Part shown: piece by piece, positions 48,659 through 52,893 of the stretch
Layout: each line of letters starts with the position of its first letter
Position numbering within the stretch: position 1 is the first letter of the stretch
Assembly (NCBI GenBank): GCA_900317885.1
Contig: ONIM01000007.1
Span: 1 to 52,893, forward strand
Direction of reading: 5' to 3'
DNA length: 52,893 bases
Source: an uncultured Bacteroidales bacterium
GTDB taxonomy: Bacteria; Bacteroidota; Bacteroidia; Bacteroidales; Paludibacteraceae
Notes under the pieces: generated by a model
Database searches by the model: none
Told to the model about the DNA's origin: nothing
The model's input: the letters and a program-made list of their open reading frames with translations, nothing else
Made by a program: the position numbers and the translations under genes

Positions 48659-50520
48659 ATTTTAAATACGACGTCATAGTAGTAGGCGCAGGTCATGCAG
48701 GCTGCGAGGCCGCGAGTGCGGCAGCGCGGATGGGAAGTCGCACAATGCTGATCACCATGGATATGAATAAGATTGCACAGATGAGTTGCAATCCTGCGGT
48801 CGGTGGCATCGCCAAGGGTCAGATCGTCCGAGAGATCGATGCGCTCGGCGGACAGATGGGTATCGTCACGGATAGGAGTGCCATTCAGTTTCGGCTACTG
48901 AACCAAAGCAAAGGTCCGGCTATGTGGAGCCCGCGGAGCCAAAGCGACCGGAAACGGTTTATCGAGGAGTGGATTAAGGTGCTCTCAAGCACAGATAATC
49001 TCTCTATTTGGCAAGATATCGTAGTAGGTCTTATTATCAAAGATAATAAGGTATGCGGCGTGAAGACTGCTTTGGGCATCGAGATGGAAGCCGGAGCGGT
49101 CGTGCTGACCAATGGCACCTTCCTCAACGGCCTGATGCATTGCGGCAAGACCCAGATTGCCGGCGGACGCACCTCCGAGCCGGCTTCTTACGGCATTACG
49201 GAACAGTTAGTATCACTCGGTTTCAAGGCAGATAGGATGAAAACCGGCACACCGGCTCGTATTGACGCACGGTCTATCCATTTCGAGGAACTGGTTAGGC
49301 AGGATGGCGACAATGATTGGCATCAGTTCAGCTATCTGGATACTGTCCATCGGGAGTTAAAACAGATGCCCTGCTGGATCACCTATACGAACCCGAAGAC
49401 ACATGAGGCATTACGCGCAGGACTTGCAGATTCGCCCCTTTTCAACGGACAAATCAAGAGTATCGGTCCGCGTTATTGTCCCAGCATCGAGACGAAAATC
49501 GTGACGTTTGCCGACAAGGAAGCGCATCAGATATTCCTGGAACCGGAAGGCGTAGATAGTAACGAATACTACGTAAACGGATTCTCCAGTTCCTTGCCAT
49601 GGCAGGTTCAGTTAGCGGGGCTCAAAACCATTAAAGGATTAGAGGATGTCATCATGTACCGACCGGGTTATGCCATCGAGTATGACTTCTTCGACCCGAC
49701 ACAACTGCATCATACTTTAGAGACCAAACAGATTAAAAATCTGTTTTTTGCCGGACAGATCAATGGCACGACGGGCTATGAAGAGGCTGCCGGGCAAGGA
49801 TTAGTAGCCGGCGTGAACGCACATATCAATGTATATGGAGGCGTGCCCTTTACCATGGGAAGAGACGAGAGTTATATCGGCGTACTGATTGACGATCTGG
49901 TTAATAAGGGCGTGGACGAACCATACCGGATGTTTACTTCTCGCGCAGAATATAGGATTCTTCTGCGTCAGGATAATGCAGACGAGCGACTGACCCAACG
50001 GAGTTACGAAATGGGGTTAGCGGACGAATACCGCCATGAGTTGCTCAAGAGAAAACAAGCAACATGTGCCGATTTGATCGGGTTTATGCAAGCAACAAGC
50101 ATCCATAAAGGAGAGATTGATTCGTGGTTAGAAAGTATCGGCAGCACTCCACTCCATGAGGGTTGCAAGATTAGCGACCTTATTCTCCGCCCGCAAGTAA
50201 GCATCAAAGGATTAGCAGAGGCACTGCCGGCTCTCAAGGAAAAGATTGCCAATACCTCCGATGAAATCGTAGAGAGTTGCGAGATTGAAGTCAAATACGC
50301 AGGATATATCAAACGCGAGCAGCAGGAAGCCGCCAAGCTGCAACGATTAGAGCAGATTCGTATTCCTGAGACATTCAACTACGAAGAAGTACAAAGTCTG
50401 AGCACAGAAGCAAGGCAGAAACTGACTCGTATCCGCCCGCGATCTATAGGAGAAGCGCAACGCATCCCGGGCGTCAGCCCTAATGATATAAGCGTGCTTT
50501 TAGTACTTATGGGACGATAA
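48655..50520 (+). CDS. mnmG: tRNA uridine 5-carboxymethylaminomethyl modification enzyme MnmG
   Basis: A 621-residue FAD protein (GidA) that, with MnmE, modifies the wobble uridine of several tRNAs. FAD-binding [20 protein letters not shown] is near 8-27. MnmG signatures include [22 protein letters not shown] near 44-65, GGRTSEPAS near 177-185 and [23 protein letters not shown] near 366-388. The C-terminal MnmE-binding part has [20 protein letters not shown] use the ATG at 48655 because it overlaps the yraN stop and directly gives the FAD motif. The next base region contains a parS-like site. Confidence 0.96.
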   Translation: MNFKYDVIVVGAGHAGCEAASAAARMGSRTMLITMDMNKIAQMSCNPAVGGIAKGQIVREIDALGGQMGIVTDRSAIQFRLLNQSKGPAMWSPRSQSDRKRFIEEWIKVLSSTDNLSIWQDIVVGLIIKDNKVCGVKTALGIEMEAGAVVLTNGTFLNGLMHCGKTQIAGGRTSEPASYGITEQLVSLGFKADRMKTGTPARIDARSIHFEELVRQDGDNDWHQFSYLDTVHRELKQMPCWITYTNPKTHEALRAGLADSPLFNGQIKSIGPRYCPSIETKIVTFADKEAHQIFLEPEGVDSNEYYVNGFSSSLPWQVQLAGLKTIKGLEDVIMYRPGYAIEYDFFDPTQLHHTLETKQIKNLFFAGQINGTTGYEEAAGQGLVAGVNAHINVYGGVPFTMGRDESYIGVLIDDLVNKGVDEPYRMFTSRAEYRILLRQDNADERLTQRSYEMGLADEYRHELLKRKQATCADLIGFMQATSIHKGEIDSWLESIGSTPLHEGCKISDLILRPQVSIKGLAEALPALKEKIANTSDEIVESCEIEVKYAGYIKREQQEAAKLQRLEQIRIPETFNYEEVQSLSTEARQKLTRIRPRSIGEAQRIPGVSPNDISVLLVLMGR

Positions 50521-50531
50521 ATAACAGTTTT

Positions 50532-50556
50532 TAGTTTATAAAATAAACTAATTTTG
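50532..50556 (+). promoter_or_regulatory. Inverted repeat overlapping a probable apt -7 box
   Basis: TAGTTTAT-AAA-ATAAACTA (50532-50550) is a perfect 8-bp inverted repeat. Its end overlaps TAATTTTG (50549-50556). No TTTG lies 24 bp upstream, so this promoter differs from the others and may need an activator, or the repeat may be an operator or a weak mnmG terminator. Confidence 0.5.
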
Positions 50557-50558
50557 AT

Positions 50559-50574
50559 TGTTCCACGTGAAACA
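50559..50574. other. parS-like ParB-binding site
   Basis: TGTTCCACGTGAAACA matches the bacterial chromosomal parS consensus TGTTNCACGTGAAACA at all specified positions. It lies in the mnmG-apt spacer, outside any gene. ParB-CTP clamps load at such sites and recruit SMC for chromosome segregation, and they usually cluster near the origin. parA and parB are not in the window. Other CACGTG hexamers here (for example in clpX near 11311) do not extend to the full consensus. Confidence 0.8.
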
Positions 50575-50599
50575 TTGAATCTATAAATACAAAATAATT

Positions 50600-51139
50600 A
50601 TGACAGCAAAAGAAGTAATTGCATCAATTAGAAATGTGCCGGATTTCCCGATTCCCGGAATTCAGTTTAAGGATATCACGACTGCGCTCGCGAAACCTGA
50701 ATGCTTGAAGTGGATGCGAGACGAGATGGTAAAGCGGTATAAGGATCTCGGTATTACGCAAGTAGTAGGTATTGAATCGCGCGGCTTTATAGTAGGCCCG
50801 GCAGTAGCCATAGAAATGGGAGCAGGATTTGTGCCTATCCGCAAATCAGGCAAACTACCAGCCGAGACATTGCAGGTTAGTTATGATAAGGAGTACGGAA
50901 AAGATACCATAGAGATGCATAAAGGTGCATTGAACGAAAACGACGTAGTGCTCATTCATGACGATATCTTAGCTACAGGTGGGTCGATGTTGGCGGCAGT
51001 AGAGCTGGTTCAAAAAGCCGGCGTGAAAAAGATCTACACCAACTGCCTGATTGAATTGGAAGGTCTGAACGGACGCCAATTCTTATCCGAAAGAGGCATT
51101 GACATAGATTGTCTGCTCGGGATTGAAGTAGATGAATAA
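50600..51139 (+). CDS. apt: Adenine phosphoribosyltransferase
   Basis: A 179-residue purine-salvage enzyme that makes AMP from adenine and PRPP. IRNVPDFPIPGIQFKDIT is near residues 11-28, GIESRGFIVGPAVAIEMGAGFVPIRKSGKLPAET near 57-91, and the PRPP motif VVLIHDDILATGGSMLAAVEL near 115-135. Length is typical (170-180). The leader carries the parS-like site. uvrC starts 3 bp after its stop, in the same frame. Confidence 0.95.
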   Translation: MTAKEVIASIRNVPDFPIPGIQFKDITTALAKPECLKWMRDEMVKRYKDLGITQVVGIESRGFIVGPAVAIEMGAGFVPIRKSGKLPAETLQVSYDKEYGKDTIEMHKGALNENDVVLIHDDILATGGSMLAAVELVQKAGVKKIYTNCLIELEGLNGRQFLSERGIDIDCLLGIEVDE

Positions 51140-51142
51140 GGA

Positions 51143-52893
51143 GTGAAGGGAAAAGATGACCATATTAACTTGCTGTTAAAACGCATTCCGGAAAATCCGG
51201 GTGTATACCAGTACTTTGACAAGGACGGGCAGATTATCTATGTAGGTAAAGCCAAAAATCTGCATAGGCGCGTTAACAGTTACTTTAATAAAGACCATCA
51301 GTCATCTAAAACAAGGCAATTAGTAAGTCACATAGCAGATATACGTTATGTGGTGGTAGATAGTGAACAGGATGCTTTCCTGCTGGAGAACAACCTCATT
51401 AAGCAATACCAACCGCATTATAACATCTTACTTAAAGACGGGAAATCATACCCGTCCATCTGCATCACCAGAGAGCCTTACCCTCGTATCTTCAAGACAA
51501 GAACCATCAACAAGAGAAACGGAGAGTATTACGGTCCTTACAGTTTTGGGAATACCGTGGATATGGTATTAGAGCTAATTCATAAGCTATACCCGATACG
51601 AACCTGTAATATCCCTCTTTCCGCCGATTCCATCGAGAAAAACAAGATACGTGTCTGCCTTAAGTACCACCTGCATAACTGCTGCGGGATATGCGAAATG
51701 CGACCGGGGAGCGAGCATTATGCGGAATGGATAGACCAAGCGCGCAAACTAATCAAAGGAGACGCGCATGATATAGGGCGACAGTTAGAGGAAGAAATGG
51801 CGATAAAATCGGCAGAAATGAAGTATGAAGAAGCTGCTGAGATCAAACGCAAGATAGAACTGCTGGAGCAATTTAAGAGCAAAACCATCATTACCAACAC
51901 GCACGCGGGAGATATAGATGTGTTCGGGTACGACGAGCAGGATGAGAAAGTATATATCTCTATGCTACACGTCCATAACGGATCTATCGTCCAAGGCCAG
52001 ACCATTGAGTATCGACGGAAGATGGAGGAAGAGAAAGAAGAACTCTTAGCCTTGGGAATGATGGAGTTAAGAGAACGTCTGGAAAGCAAGACCAAAGAGG
52101 TGATTGTACCGTTTATTCCGGAGGTTTTTGACGAAACGCTGCACGTGAACATTGCCCTTAGCGGCGATAAAAAGAAGTTGTTGGATCTGGCCATGCAGAA
52201 TGTACGCCAGTATAAGTTAGACAGGTTGAAACAGGATGACAAATTGAATCCTGAGCAACGCGGAGTAAGGGTACTTACTGAGTTGCAGAAAATGATGGGT
52301 CTCCCTACTCTACCACGATGGATTGACTGTTTCGATAACTCGAATATACAAGGTACGAACGCTGTTGCTGGATGTGTTGTATACCGAATGGCCAAGCCGA
52401 GCAAAAGCGACTACAAACGATTTGAGATCAAGACGGTAGAAGGCGCAGATGACTACGCCTCCATGCGCGAGGTCGTCCGAAGAAGATACCAGCACGTGAT
52501 TGACGAGGGCGGTCAGATGCCGGATTTGATTATTGCCGACGGTGGTCTGGGGCAGATGCATGCCATCCGGGAAGCGGTAGAGGATCAGTTAGGATTGAGT
52601 ATTCCTATCGCGGGTCTGAAGAAAAATGACAAGCACCGCACACAAACTTTGCTCTACGGTTTTCCTCCCGTAGAGATCAGCATGCCGGTAACGAGCGAAG
52701 TTTTTCGTCTTCTGACAGGTATCCAAGACGAGGTACACCGTTTTGCGATAACCTATCACAAACAAAAACGCTCTAAATCATTAGTACACAGTGAGTTAGA
52801 CGAAATAAAAGGCGTTGGACCGAGCACAAAACAGAAGATTTTGCGGCATTTTGGGTCCGTGAAACGCGCTAGAACAGCCACTAAAGAAGAATG
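51143..52893 (+). CDS. uvrC: Excinuclease ABC subunit C (UvrC), 3' end outside the window
   Basis: An open frame from GTG at 51143 (GTG AAG GGA AAA GAT GAC) to the window end, 583 codons; UvrC is about 600 residues, so little is missing. The N-terminal GIY-YIG nuclease has NPGVYQYFD and GQIIYVGKAKNLHRRVNSYFNK near 14-45. The Cys-rich segment has CLKYHLHNCCGICE. The UVR motif (DIGRQLEEEMAIKSAEMKYEEAAEIKRKIELLE) is near 212-244. The RNase H-like domain has IDCFDNSNIQG and IIADGGLGQM, and a helix-hairpin-helix starts near 553 (EIKGVGPSTKQKILRHFGS). It makes both incisions in nucleotide excision repair. The GTG start follows GGA and the apt stop, suggesting coupling. Confidence 0.93.
   Translation, partial: MKGKDDHINLLLKRIPENPGVYQYFDKDGQIIYVGKAKNLHRRVNSYFNKDHQSSKTRQLVSHIADIRYVVVDSEQDAFLLENNLIKQYQPHYNILLKDGKSYPSICITREPYPRIFKTRTINKRNGEYYGPYSFGNTVDMVLELIHKLYPIRTCNIPLSADSIEKNKIRVCLKYHLHNCCGICEMRPGSEHYAEWIDQARKLIKGDAHDIGRQLEEEMAIKSAEMKYEEAAEIKRKIELLEQFKSKTIITNTHAGDIDVFGYDEQDEKVYISMLHVHNGSIVQGQTIEYRRKMEEEKEELLALGMMELRERLESKTKEVIVPFIPEVFDETLHVNIALSGDKKKLLDLAMQNVRQYKLDRLKQDDKLNPEQRGVRVLTELQKMMGLPTLPRWIDCFDNSNIQGTNAVAGCVVYRMAKPSKSDYKRFEIKTVEGADDYASMREVVRRRYQHVIDEGGQMPDLIIADGGLGQMHAIREAVEDQLGLSIPIAGLKKNDKHRTQTLLYGFPPVEISMPVTSEVFRLLTGIQDEVHRFAITYHKQKRSKSLVHSELDEIKGVGPSTKQKILRHFGSVKRARTATKEE

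Overview
The window is a chromosomal segment from a member of the order Bacteroidales (phylum Bacteroidota). The evidence is the promoter type (TTTG ... TAnnTTTG), families largely confined to this phylum (DUF5606, DUF4270, DUF4294, GldH), a fused SecD-SecF, an archaeal/eukaryote-type prolyl-tRNA synthetase, and several signal peptidase II lipoproteins. I cannot place it to genus. It is mostly core genome. A more AT-rich accessory stretch lies at about 38.2-42.4 kb.

Layout. (1) 1-720: the 5' end of dnaK (minus), then short tandem repeats and the orphan 3' end of a secreted-protein gene. (2) 721-5.7 kb: a CPBP membrane protease (plus) facing two minus-strand units, tsaC / polyprenyl sugar-phosphate transferase / xseB and DUF5606 / Nif3 / zinc-ribbon coiled coil. 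(3) 5.8-11.9 kb (plus): pckA, secDF, clpX, then a hairpin terminator. (4) 11.9-14.2 kb (minus): a DUF4270 lipoprotein and a starch-synthase-domain protein, divergent from panC-pdxB, proS and DUF4294 (14.3-18.4 kb, plus). (5) 18.4-21.3 kb (minus): a membrane protein, a MATE exporter and Mrp, divergent from ileS, a lipoprotein, an AsmA-like protein, an M3 peptidase and a membrane protein (21.5-31.1 kb, plus). (6) 31.0-36.8 kb (minus): pfkB kinase, plsC, HIT, holB, PSP1, gldH and trmB, very tightly packed. (7) 36.9-38.2 kb: tRNA-Asn, msrA, bcp. (8) 38.2-42.3 kb: accessory genes, namely a secreted 20-residue-repeat protein, a two-helix membrane protein, a strongly folded non-coding region, two exported proteins and a Fic protein. 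(9) 42.4-50.5 kb (plus): the cell-elongation operon mreB-mreC-mreD-mrdA-rodA running through overlaps into yraN and mnmG. (10) 50.5 kb to the end: a parS-like ParB site, apt, and uvrC cut by the window edge.

Four things stand out. First, fifteen promoters share one rigid layout: a [C/T]TTG box exactly 24 bp upstream of TAnnTTTG, often continued as CATATGT after the -33 box and often followed by GCASCCG at the start site. Second, short tandem arrays with a 7-bp period but different words occur in spacers and inside genes, including essential ileS; 11-bp arrays also occur. Third, a segment of about 130 nt at 39.6 kb folds into a long nested hairpin, has its own promoter and ends in a T-run, so it is a candidate structured RNA. 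Fourth, a 16-bp match to the bacterial parS consensus lies between mnmG and apt.

The window shows no CRISPR array, rRNA, transposase or prophage.
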